The notes under the pieces were generated by a model. The model had not been told where the DNA came from. It searched no databases and worked only from the letters and a program-made list of their open reading frames with translations. Below, piece after piece: positions 27,001 through 37,381 of a DNA stretch of 64,000 bases (positions are counted from its first letter, which is position 1; each line of letters starts with the position of its first letter). Location: contig NC_052471.1 in assembly GCF_009730915.1 (NCBI RefSeq), positions 29,670,185-29,734,184 on the forward strand. Direction: 5' to 3'. This DNA is from Dioscorea cayenensis subsp. rotundata (taxonomy: Eukaryota > Streptophyta > Magnoliopsida > Dioscoreales > Dioscoreaceae). The translations under genes were made by a program, and so were the position numbers.

Positions 27001-30000
27001 ATTCCCAAAGAATTCATTAGTGTAAGACAAGAAGGAACCCAATGGTGAATGGGAATTAATATTTTGCTAATATTTTAATGGTGCAATGATATGTCGGTTC
27101 ATGTCTTTTCTTTTAAGTGGATATGACGGCTGTCATGCATTTTAGATTACATGGAAATGAAAGTGATATTCTAGGAATCCTTTGGCGCCTCATCACTGTC
27201 AGCTGCTAGCTCTGGGATCTACATCACCATTAGCTTAATTAGCTCCTCAAACGTAAATAGGAAGAGTTTTGTTAAAAATAAATATATACAAAATTACATA
27301 AATTACAATAAGTTATTAAAATTTTAAAAATTATTAACTTAACTAAATATTATATAAAATAATAAAAATTTATTATATATATATATATTTAAAAAATTTA
27401 TAGTATATCATGTTATAATAAATACTTCATGTCACGCAATTTTAAAAGAAAAAATATGACTTCTTCTTTATAAAAAAAAACCTCATAGAATATTCATTTG
27501 GACTATATAACAAATGCTGCTTTATTAAAAAATAGTGAGCGAATAATATTGTATGATAATCACAAAGGTTGTTGAATTCCGTAAATTTCTAAAATAATTC
27601 TCATTTTCTTTTGAAATAACAATTATAATTACCAGTTGAAAGTGGCCAACGAGCCAGACCCGTGGTCATATGAAGTACTACTTTATATGATATTTTATGG
27701 ATAGTACAACCGCCTTAGTGCAACTTTTAAATAGTAAAGTTGACTTTCTTAATCAGGTGGTTAGATTGGGAGACGAACTGGAGTCCATCTTTACAAAGCA
27801 CTTCACCAGCAATGACAGGAAAAAGGCTATGAAATTCCTCAGGCCTCAGCAGCCCAAGGACTCCCACATGATCACCTTTCTCGTAGGTATATATTCTTCT
27901 TAATCTACCTGAATATATATATTTGACATTGATAAATAATAACAAATAACAAATATTAATATTTAGTCTCTCTCCCTTTTGTATGCACTCAAATATATAT
28001 ATATATATATATCTATATATATATAGTGAATTTTGTGGATGTTAAAGACTACCTATTTGGGTGGTTATTCCTCCCAAATGCTGCATGTTGCTGGGTTGTC
28101 TGTTACTTCAAAGTAGTATCAGATGGACAAACAGTCATATTTGTTCGCCATTATAACTTATCATGACCAAAATATGTGTTTTTTCTTTTTAAAAATAAAT
28201 TTGGGACCACAGCCTAGCAATGTTGCAGATATCAGTACTGGTCCCTCATCCAACTTTTGACTCCTGATAGACACTTGTACTTTTTATTGCACCCATAAAG
28301 TTACAATGCTTATAATTTCACTTTCGTTCTTTACCATTATTAGACATCTACTGGAGCACTTAAATTCATCTTGAAATTGCATTTCTGATAGATAGTTAAT
28401 TTTTTTTAATAATTTATTTTTATGGATTTGGTCACAAGAAAACTTGCCTGCCATTATTTGTGTTGCTTCAGGGTTGTTCACAGGTAGTTTTGTGACTTTA
28501 TTCACCGTGTACGCTATCTTGGCTCACTTATCTGGCATCTTCTCATCCTCAACTGAATCCGGTTATATGAAAACCGTCTACCCTGTTTTCAGGTGCTGCT
28601 CTTATTTAATATTGCATTCCAAATCACAATTTTACTCCAATTTCCTCATTAATATTCTAAAATAAATCAGAATTAGATTACTTTGTCTACCATTGTCCTG
28701 TTCTTGCAACTCTTCCTTGTCATTCTTCCACTACTATTATAAAAAAAAAAAAAAAAACAAATAAGATGGCCACCAATAAAGAGCACTAGCATATATATCA
28801 ACTTATCTCAAGCCTTTTATATACACCACTAACTTTCTAACAGATTCAAGGAAACACATTGATGATTAATCCAAGTAAAAAAAAAAAACTGTCCCTTCTT
28901 GGTTGCTCAGCCACTTCTATCATCCACTAATGATATCTGCAACTGAAATGTTCAATTGAATAAATTCTAAATATATAGAAAAAATAAATATAACATTAAG
29001 TATAAAAATAAAAAAAATGTGTTTAATTCTTTGCTATTTACTCATTCAATTTGTTTACAATCTATGCAGCATGTTTGCTCTGCTTAGCCTGCATATATTT
29101 TTATATGGATGCAACATATTCATGTGGAGGGCCACCAGAATAAACCACAATTTCATATTTGAGTTCTCTGCAAACACAGCACTAAAGCACAGGGATGCCT
29201 TTCCTTATCTGCACTTCCTTCATGACCATGGTGGTGGCTGCCATGGTTATCCACCTATTGCTGAGATCAGCCGGCATCTTTCCACGTCACATCGACGCCA
29301 TTCCTGGAATTCTGTTACTGGTAAAATATATGCATAAACTCATAATTCCTTTGCTTATTTACTTATTAATAACCTTCCTTATCCAAAGCACAAGCTTGAT
29401 TACTCCATGCTAGCTCAAGCTTGACTAAACAGTGACAAAAATTTATTTACAATCAAATTGATCACCTCTATGCAACAAAAGCGGTATTTCTTTTCTCTCT
29501 TAAGTCTAAAGTTGAGAGTTTGAATCTCTCTCAGCTTAATGGTAGAGAGTTCATGGTCTATTCATATTTATTATTAAAAATAAAAAAATCAGACTAATGT
29601 ACTTTCAATGAATTTGACTCAAGTTAGCCTAAAATAAAAGCCTCAGATATGACTTAACTTTTTTCTTAATAATATAAAAAAATTATAATATATTTCGAGC
29701 TATAGCAAGGTTTGATTTTCATGAATAGCTTGATTAGTTGACAACAGTACTTACAATTTTATCTTTGATTTCAGATGTTCATTGCAATGCTCTTCTGCCC
29801 ATTTAACATTTGTTACCGATCAACTCGGTACTGCTTCTTGCGTGTCATGCGCAACATTGCATGCTCTCCACTTTACAGGGTACAAAACATTCTCTGCTTA
29901 TTTACTCAATGTTAGCAACTGCAAATCAAACCAAATTACACAATAACCATACCTCATTATGTTTTCACCTTGTGTTAAATTCAGGTCTTGATGGTGGATT

Positions 30001-31054
30001 TCTTCATGGCAGACCAACTAACAAGCCAAGTAAACTCCATTCCCTTTTAACATACATAAGCTGTAAAATTCAATGAAAGCAGAGTAAGTTAGGTAAAAAA
30101 AAATAATAAAAATCTTTAACATGTTCTTCTAAACTTTCAGATACCACTCCTGCGGCACATGGAATTTACAGCATGTTTTTTCATGCTTGAGAGCTTCAGG
30201 ACCAACAAATATGAGATTTGTACAACGAGCAACAAGTACAAGTTGTTGGCCTATGTAATATCCTTCCTTCCCTACTATTGGCGTGCAATGCAGGTAACCA
30301 AATGACCATTTGAGCAAGCCTTCTCTCATATGGATGCTCTATGAAGTTTATTTGGGGACTAACATTGCTGTTCTCTTTTCATAATTCTCAGTGCGCCAGG
30401 AGATACATTGAGGAGGGATATGATGTAAACCACCTAGCAAATGCCGGGAAGTACATCTCCGCCATGCTCGCGGCAGCCGTGAGGTGGAAGTATGCGGTTG
30501 ATCCAACTCCGTTTTGGCTGGTGATCGTCGTTCTTTCATCCACAATGGCTACTGCATATCAACTGTACTGGGATTTTGTCAAGGACTGGGGACTTTTCAG
30601 CTTCAGTTCTCGCAACTTCTTGCTCAGAGATGATCTCATCTTACAGAACAAGAGCATCTATTATGTATCAATTGTAAGTGAACAAACCATCAATATAATA
30701 ACTGTTTTATCTAAACCTCAAACTCATTTTTAAGTAAGATTATATGGTGTGTGTAGGCTTTCAACTTCATATTGAGGCTTGCATGGATCGAAACTGTGCT
30801 CCGTCTCAACTTAGGATCAGTTGAGCACAGTATTGTTGATTTTCTCTTAGCTTCTTTCGAGATCATTCGACGCGGGCATTGGAATTTCTACAGGTAGTTC
30901 TTCAATCTATCTGATACAAGAGTGAACTTTTATTGTGTTTGAAATTGAATACATATGTTGAAATGTATGCAGATTGGAGAATGAACACTTGAACAATGTG
31001 GGAAGGTTCAGAGCTATAAAGACAGTCCCGCTGCCATTTCGTGATATGGAATAA
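24099..31054 (+). CDS. PHO1: PHO1-type phosphate exporter (SPX and EXS domains), 15 exons, frameshift in exon 9
   Basis: Exons: 24099-24326, 24669-24722, 24804-24984, 25059-25401, 25507-25555, 26562-26633, 27757-27886, 28472-28592, 29070-29320, 29775-29879, 29985-30029, 30141-30293, 30392-30673, 30757-30893, 30973-31054. About 743 residues if the frame break is discounted, the usual PHO1 size and exon count. It starts [20 protein letters not shown], a hallmark SPX start; the SPX domain (exons 1-6) binds inositol pyrophosphates in this family. Membrane segments follow in exons 8-12. The C-terminal EXS domain (exons 12-15, with [21 protein letters not shown] and the ending [22 protein letters not shown]) is needed for phosphate export to xylem. 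The exact paralogue (PHO1 or PHO1;H type) is not resolved. Exon 9 has one extra base near 29200-29205 (GCCTTTCCTTATC), so the frame breaks in a membrane segment: a sequencing error or a true null allele. Confidence 0.93.
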
Positions 31055-31664
31055 GATGAATGAATAAGAGCTAGATGCAAAAATTAAACAAAATTTACGG
31101 CTTTGATTGGATTTGGATACAGTTATCACTAACAGATTAGCCCATGAATGGGCCGGAGAATCCTGTTAACATGAAGAACTAGCATAAAGGAAAGCTGATA
31201 TTTTACAATGTAGGTTGTTGTTGAGCATTGCTATTCGGAGGATTCCAGGAATATATAAATCAAATGGGAGAAAGAGCGGCTGATCAATTTGTGTGTGTGC
31301 ATTCTAAATTTGGTTATGTATCCATGTGTAACAGTAAACAAAATCCTAGCATGACCATACTCATGAGCAAGTTAAAAAAGTTATCTATGTTTTGCATAAT
31401 TCTTATTGTGTTTGGATCAAGAGAAACTAAAAAAAGATAGTTTTGGGGCAATGAAATAAAAATGAAGCAAAATTTTACCCACAAATAATTTTTTTCTTTC
31501 TTTATTTATTTCCTTCAGTTCCAATACTGCAATTAAGACAAAATCTCATGGCGTGGTTCTAAGGGGAAATACAAATTGCTTAAAAGGATCATATAAATAA
31601 TATTCAAATATATATATATATATGTATGTAAATAATCTATCCTATGGTTAACCATTGTTTACAA
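31055..31664. other. PHO1-type gene downstream region
   Basis: Probable 3' untranslated and intergenic sequence. No gene, element boundary or strong motif was seen apart from a short TA run at 31609-31622. Confidence 0.6.
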
Positions 31665-31807
31665 TGGATTCCTAGTAAAACCACACTATGATACAAAAGT
31701 ATTGGTGAGATTTTAATTGAAGTGATATCATCTCACACATGACCTTTCTCACTGCTTTGCTTTACAACAACCATAATAAGGTGGGCTGCGCTCACACTAG
31801 AGCTTCC

Positions 31808-32265
31808 TAGGGCTGTAAACTAGCTGAGCTGAGCTGAGCCGAGCCCAGTATCATCAGGCTCGAGCTCGGCTCGAATACATTATTTGAAGGCTTGAGCTCG
31901 AGCCGAGCTCGTTCGAGCCATTTTTTTTCATGCTCGAGCTCGGCTCACTAAAAATCTCAAGTAGCTCGAACTCGGCTCCTTTAAGCTCGAGTTATGATAA
32001 TACATGTATAATGTAAGCAATTTAATATAGTTATATAATTATATATTTTTGTAATTAATGTATAAATAATTTAATATTATATATATATAAGCTCATTTAG
32101 GCTCGCGAGCCTTACGAGCTGAGTATGTTTGGGCTCGAACTCAGCTCGATAATGTAAACAAGAAGCTCGAGCTCGGCTCGGATCGTGAAAAATCGAATCG
32201 AATTCGAGCATTGACCGAGCCGATCTCGAATAGCTCACGAGTAGCTTAGCTCATTTACACCTTTG
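31808..32265. mobile_element. hAT-like MITE with 8-bp target duplication
   Basis: 458 bases bounded by imperfect inverted ends (TAGGGCTGTAAACTAGCTGA and, reading the other end inward, CAAAGGTGTAAATGAGCTAA). The flanks GAGCTTCC (31800-31807) and GACCTTCC (32266-32273) form an 8-bp target duplication with one mismatch, as for hAT elements. The inside is dominated by repeated GAGCTCGGCTCG-type palindromes that can form an extended stem. It has no coding capacity and sits in the former promoter of the dead plantacyanin copy. Confidence 0.8.
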
Positions 32266-32570
32266 GACCTTCCAAGTTTCTAAGTGTTTGAGAAGTTTCA
32301 ACTTTCCCCAAATAATCCCCATGAATACCCAAAAAGTTGCATATGTATAAATACCTTAATTTTTACTCTATTTTATGTTATTTTATTTTGATTAATCATC
32401 CATTATATCCACTTCATCCACAACCCAAACCTCTTTACCCCTACTCTCAACCAAACAAAAACTATTGGGAGTGGGCCAGAGGAGTGAGTTTTGCTTCAAA
32501 AGGTACCCTTGGCTTCATTAAGCTTGCATAACACCATGACTAATTAATTGCATTCTTAGTCATTAAAAAT

Positions 32571-32710
32571 ATTTTAGTAGGTAACTACAGTCCAAGCACT
32601 GCAAGTGGCCAAAAATTTCCTCCTTATCAGCAGCAAATATATTTTAGTAGCTCACTACAGTTAAAAAGAGTGCAAGTGGTCAGCAGCTTCCTCCTTATCA
32701 GGACCAAACA
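32571..32710. repeat. Two-copy tandem repeat, 70-base period
   Basis: ATTTTAGTAG starts at 32571 and again at 32641. Both copies go on with an ACTACAGT..GTGCAAGTGG..TTCCTCCTTATCAG pattern. It lies in the enlarged intron of the dead plantacyanin copy. Confidence 0.8.
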
Positions 32711-32957
32711 TAAACTAAACGTTAGGTTCAAAGTTCAAACAAAAGAATCCATAACACTAACAAAAGCTAGTAACAAACAGACACCACTTAAAGTATTTAT
32801 TTTAGAAAACTGCTAGAAAAACACACAAGTTATGTACCCAACAAGCACAATTATCAAGGGAGTTTGTGCAACAAATATGATGAAAAGATGGAAGTGTAGA
32901 AGAAAACACATATAGTGGAAGTTAGAGGACCAATACTTTAAAGGTGTCCATAGATAA

Positions 32958-33130
32958 AAAAATTTATGAATATCTATTATTAGTCATTGGATATTAATGA
33001 ATATTAGTTACTGTAGTAACATATACAGTAATTACTATTTGAAAATATTATAATAAACAGTATACTGTTTATCAATGTCGGCCGTTAGATCGTGATCCAA
33101 TGACCAATAATTGAGCGTCCATAAATTTCT
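32958..33130. repeat. MITE-like inverted repeat in the pseudogene intron
   Basis: Arms 32958-32995 and 33091-33130 are inverted copies sharing AAATTTATG and TATTRGTCATTGGAT, with an AT-rich centre. The target duplication is not clear, so the family is unassigned. Confidence 0.5.
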
Positions 33131-33490
33131 ATAGAGGTTGTAAATTCATGGAAATAATACTGGAAATCAGCCTGAAAAAAAACTATTCTGATTTATGAGC
33201 AGGTCTAATAAGGCTGATGTTTGTATCAATGTTTGCAGTTTTCAATGACAAGCATGGTCTGCATGATGGGAAGCAAGTAAATGCTATGGGTTTACAAATG
33301 CAACTAGACCTCAGGAGTTACACTGGCAACAACTTCAGGCATTTACAAATTCAAGGTTGTTGCACAGTAATGGAACATCACCAAGTTTTGTCCTCATTTC
33401 TCAAGGTTGTGCTGCTACTGTGATAAGTATTACTATAATGTATGAGTGCATGCGGTCTGCTAGGCCTTAAGGATGGTCTCTATTGTTAAA

Positions 33491-34439
33491 AAAATAGCCT
33501 ATGCTTTTTAATGTTAGATTAAAAAATATTATGAGAAATAAGAAATAATAGAGTTGATGTTTTTGTCTGTTTCTGTTTTCTCTGTGTTTTTTTTATTTGT
33601 ATTTTCTAGTCTCTACACCCAGTGGATTTTGTGTTTTTATTTTCACTCTATATTTGTTTTTTTAATAAATTTATGGTTTATTATTATTATTATTATTATT
33701 TTTTAAAAATAAATAAAAAGTAATAATAACAGAGAAATCGTCTTTCTAGCTAATAACTAATAAGCATCTTATTCGCATGCTACTAATTGCTAATTCTTTG
33801 CATTTTAATCAAATTGTTAATTCTTAAAAAAAAAATATAAAGGAAAAAATGACATTAAAGAGAAAACATCAAAGTTTGTTTGTATCCATTAAAATACTGC
33901 TTTTCGCAAATAATTATCAGCCATTAATGCTCTTTATTTTAAGGATTATACTGACTTGGTTTATAAGACTGATAGAACTAACTAAAATCACGGAATCACT
34001 CTCTCAAATTGTTGAAAAAAAGGTTTTAATGTTAAATCATCTTTTTTTTTATTTTTTAAATTTAAAAGATGCAACTAACTAACTTCTGAAGAAGTTTGAT
34101 CTTACTGAAATCCTAAATTTGTGGGAAAGCAACGGGTTTGACGATAATTCAGCAAATTAAACAAAAAAAATTAAAAAGAGTACATGATAAATCCTCATTT
34201 GATTTGATTGCTACCTGACATCCATTGACTTTAGAGGTTTCTGGGATAGAGGGTCTGGCTATAGTCATTGCTAGTTGTTGCTTCAAATACAGATGCAACT
34301 CATTAAAAAGAAAAAGGTAACATTATCAAAATTTAGTATTAAAAAGTTCTAAGATCACTTGTAAGTTCAAAGAGAAAAGCATATCTTATCTTCTCAGCCA
34401 TCAGAAAAAGTTGAATCAAAGGAGATTATTTGTAACTAG
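33491..34439. other. Spacer between the two plantacyanin copies
   Basis: AT-rich, with a short ATT repeat near 33681-33701. The 77-codon open frame at 33849-34082 has no recognisable motif. No gene supported. Confidence 0.6.
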
Positions 34440-34924
34440 TAAATGAACACTGGATTCCTAGTAAAATCCCACTTTGAAGAAAAAATATTTGTTAAATTGG
34501 AATGAGATCATCACACATGACTGGCTTAAATACTTGTTTACTGCCATAAGGTGGATGTCCTTTAGATCAGCACTAGGGTTTTTGAGTTTATCTAATTAAC
34601 AAACTGTTATTATGAAACTTAATAGCTGTCCTTAATGGTCAACAACAAATTCTAAGTTGGAAAGGAAGGTTCCTTCTTAGAAAGCTCTGCTGCTTTTACT
34701 AGCAAAGGCTTTTGTTACTTAAACAATTGCATGAAAAAAATAGTAAGAAACACAATAACTTATTTATTCTTAGCAATATATTTTGGTTGCTAAAAGCTTA
34801 TTTTTCTACTAATGCTTGCACATGGCCATGGTCCCACAATTGGGACCATTACCCAGATAAAAAGGAAGATAATATTAAAAATAAACACAGAACACTACCC
34901 AACAGTCACTCGTTCACAACCTTC

Positions 34925-34930
34925 TATAAA
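34925..34930 (+). promoter_or_regulatory. TATA box of the plantacyanin gene
   Basis: CTATAAAAAG context, 72 bases before the ATG at 35002, a typical plant TATA-to-start distance with a short leader. Confidence 0.65.
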
Positions 34931-35001
34931 AAGCAACCCTTGCACAAGAACATCTAAGCAAAGGCACACTAGACCTAGATTTCACTAGCCACCTCAAAAT
35001 C

Positions 35002-35494
35002 ATGACCATGGGAAGAGGCAGTTGCACAAAAGTCACACTCATTGTCATGCTGGTCATCATCTGGTCACCAATTGAGTCCTATGCAGCCAGCCATGTTGTG
35101 GGTGATAATCAGGGATGGGGTTTCTCAGTGTCTTACTCAGACTGGGCCAAGGGAAAGAGCTTTGCCTCAGGAGATACACTTGGTCTCTTTTCTTATGTCC
35201 TAATTTTATTAGCTTATTGTATAAAAGTCTTGGGTCTTTTCTTTTCAATTTTTTTTTTTTCTAACAAGACTTCTGTGTCTTTCTGTGTTAGCAGTTTTCA
35301 ACTACCAACCTGGTCTGCACAATGTGGTGCTAGTAACTGCTGCAGGTTACAAAAACTGCAAGGCCCCAGGAGCTGCTGAGGCAGCAACTTCAGGCAATGA
35401 CAACCTCACTTTGAAAAAAGGAGCGAATTACTTCATTTGCAGCATTCCAGGCCACTGCTCTGCAGGGATGAAACTCCAGGTAGTAGCAGAGTAA
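35002..35494 (+). CDS. Plantacyanin (basic blue copper protein), secreted
   Basis: Two exons, 35002-35182 and 35295-35494, joined in phase to give 126 residues. Residues 1-28 are a signal peptide (VTLIVMLVIIW core, cleavage near ESYA/AS). The mature part is one plastocyanin-like domain of about 98 residues with a full type 1 copper site: His69 (GLHN), Cys109 (FICS), His114 (GHC), Met119 (GMKL). Cys82 and Cys115 would form the conserved disulfide. It has no GPI-anchor or proline-rich tail, which separates it from uclacyanins and early nodulin-like proteins. The single intron after the SGDTL segment is usual for phytocyanins. Plantacyanins are small extracellular electron-transfer or signalling proteins, active in pistil and cell wall in other plants. 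A second in-frame ATG at 35008 is an alternative start. Its dead sister lies about 2.5 kb upstream. Confidence 0.95.
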
Positions 35495-35580
35495 TTGAAG
35501 AGCCGTGAGTTATCCACACAGCTCTCTTACTGCAGTAATGATTACTACCACATATAAAGACGGTCTCTATTGTTAATAGA

Positions 35581-37364
35581 GCTTGAAATAACGACTGTCG
35601 CTTCCTACAAACTAAGAAGTATATGCAAGACTACAATATGTCAATATCTTATGCTAACTAAGATGTACTACAACTTGCTTCTAATTAAGGAAACTATGAA
35701 GTTCTCTTCCTTAAGTAATAAGCATCTGTTACATGTACTAGCACTTTCTTATATTTTGCTTGCATCTTCTCCACCAGCTGATCCTAAATAAAATGCGAAA
35801 AAACACGAACTGAAAAAAAAAAAAAATTCCCAAATCAATAATTCTTTCAACTATCCAAGCACAAGACAAATCATTAAATATGTGGATTCCCCTCAAATTA
35901 TCATCAACCATTAACTTTATTGAATAGTTTACACCATCTATCAATGCATTCAGATTGTTACTCAATCCATTACTTTAGATGCAAATCAAATATATTATCT
36001 TGGTTCAATTAAACTCAAAAGCTTAATCTACGAAAAGCTTAGACTTATATATTCAAATCCATATTATTCAAATTAACAGATGTGTAACTATTAGTTACAA
36101 ATTATCTTCTTTCTTTATTCATGTACAAACACTAGCAAATTTCTTGTGTGTGTTCCCAAACTTGCATTTGGAAAACCATTGATCCTAAATAAAATACAAA
36201 CAGAAAATTCCCAAATCACTTAATAATCATCTCAAACATCCAATAACAAGGAAATCATCATCAAATATGCCGATTTATCTCAAATTATCATCAACTATTA
36301 ACGTTTTCAAAGAATCTATTTCATCACTCAATGCATTCAGATTATTACTCAATATGAAGAACAAGGACATCATGGAATCTCTCATCTGCTTGTACAGAAA
36401 CTTGATCTTGCCAAAGTTCTTAGTTTTTGCAAGAGAGCAATGGATTAAATGATATTCAGGAAAAAAAAACCTAAAAAAATGTCAAATATATATAGGAATA
36501 GAAAGAGTAAATCGCAAACCCTAATTTGATTTGATGGGTAGCTGGAATCGATCGGAGAGAGGATGAAGGGGATCTGAGACGCGGCCATCGCCGGAATCCG
36601 ATTGAGATCCAAGCCGGCGAGAGATCGAAGAGGGGGAGCTCATCGATAGTATTCGAGATCGGAGAAGGGGAGAGGAGAAGGAGCAAGAGCGTGATTTGAT
36701 GTCATGAGAGCGGGAAGCAAGATGAGTGTTTGAGGTTCAATTTTAATTTTAAATTTAAAGTGGATAAATATGATTTTTTAAATAACTAAAAAAAAGTAAA
36801 AACACAGAGACAAAGTAGACGATAAAATACAGGGAGAAAAAAACCGGAGCCAAAGGGTTTACAATGCAGTAGCATTGGTTTCCACTGTGAAAAACAAATG
36901 TGAGATTTTCAAATAATCTAAGTTCAAATCTCATTATACATAATATTAATAATAGACTTTAAATATAAGTTAAAAACTTATAACTTATATTCTGTGTCAC
37001 CAAATAAGGGACGTGCAAGCTGGATGGAGATGAGTCAAATTTTTTTACGTTGGAAAGAGGTGTATAAGAAATTGAGCTTGTGTTCAATAATCAAGCTGCA
37101 TGGAAATCAATTCACTTTTCAATTTCTATGTTTATTTAATTTATTAGTATTTAATCCCATCAAATTAATTTTTTTAAAAATAAATACAAACCATTAATTC
37201 ACTAAACAAAAATGTTACATATGTAATATCCATTCACAGATTTTAAATTAATAATGTTAGGCACCTTCTGTATGAATACTTTATTTTCAAAAACACCTCC
37301 TTCATGGAAATGGAATAGTATGTCTAGCATTAGAAATTAGGATCAAGGGAAACTATACAGAGAT
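35581..37364. other. Intergenic region with a two-copy repeat and a GC-rich island
   Basis: 35775-35975 and 36180-36355 are diverged tandem copies (shared TGATCCTAAATAAAAT, CAAATTATCATCAAC and CAATGCATTCAGATT), period about 405. 36515-36720 is a GC-rich, purine-rich island (GAGATCGGAGAAGGGGAGAGG) that, read on the minus strand, resembles a transcript leader. No convincing reading frame continues from it. No gene supported. Confidence 0.55.
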
Positions 37365-37381
37365 AAAAGACACCAGACATC
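37365..37381. repeat. Left target duplication of the LINE
   Basis: AAAAGACACCAGACATC, identical to 41866-41882. The 17-base length is typical of L1-type target duplications. Confidence 0.9.

Larger units (their letters stand above)
32463..33425 (+). pseudogene. Dead plantacyanin (basic blue protein) copy
   Basis: Exon 1 remnant 32463-32528 reads WARGVSFASKGTLG, matching WAKGKSFASGDTLG in the intact gene. The start codon and signal peptide are gone. Exon 2 remnant begins after a preserved acceptor (GCAG, then TTTTCAATGACAAGCATGG) near 33239 and runs to about 33350. It keeps the GLH copper-ligand region, then loses frame, and no Cys-x4-His-x4-Met ligand set remains. The intron has grown to about 700 bases through insertions. 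It cannot make a copper protein. Confidence 0.8.
31665..33490 (+). repeat. Upstream copy of a tandemly duplicated plantacyanin locus
   Basis: Promoter, both exons and 3' flank match the intact gene at 35002. Shared blocks are GGATTCCTAGTAAAA (31670 and 34451), the ATCACACATGAC / AAGGTGG promoter segments, the exon remnants, and GGTCTCTATTGTTAA in the 3' flank (33474 and 35562). The intact unit corresponds to about 34440-35580. The upstream copy is longer because it took in a hAT-like MITE, a 70-base tandem repeat and a second MITE-like inverted repeat. Confidence 0.75.

Noticed and set aside
29472..29560. tRNA-like A/B box motifs (GAGTTTGAATCTC, CAGCTTAATGGTAG) in a PHO1 intron
   Set aside because: The boxes are in the wrong order on this strand and no cloverleaf can be formed; at most a SINE trace.
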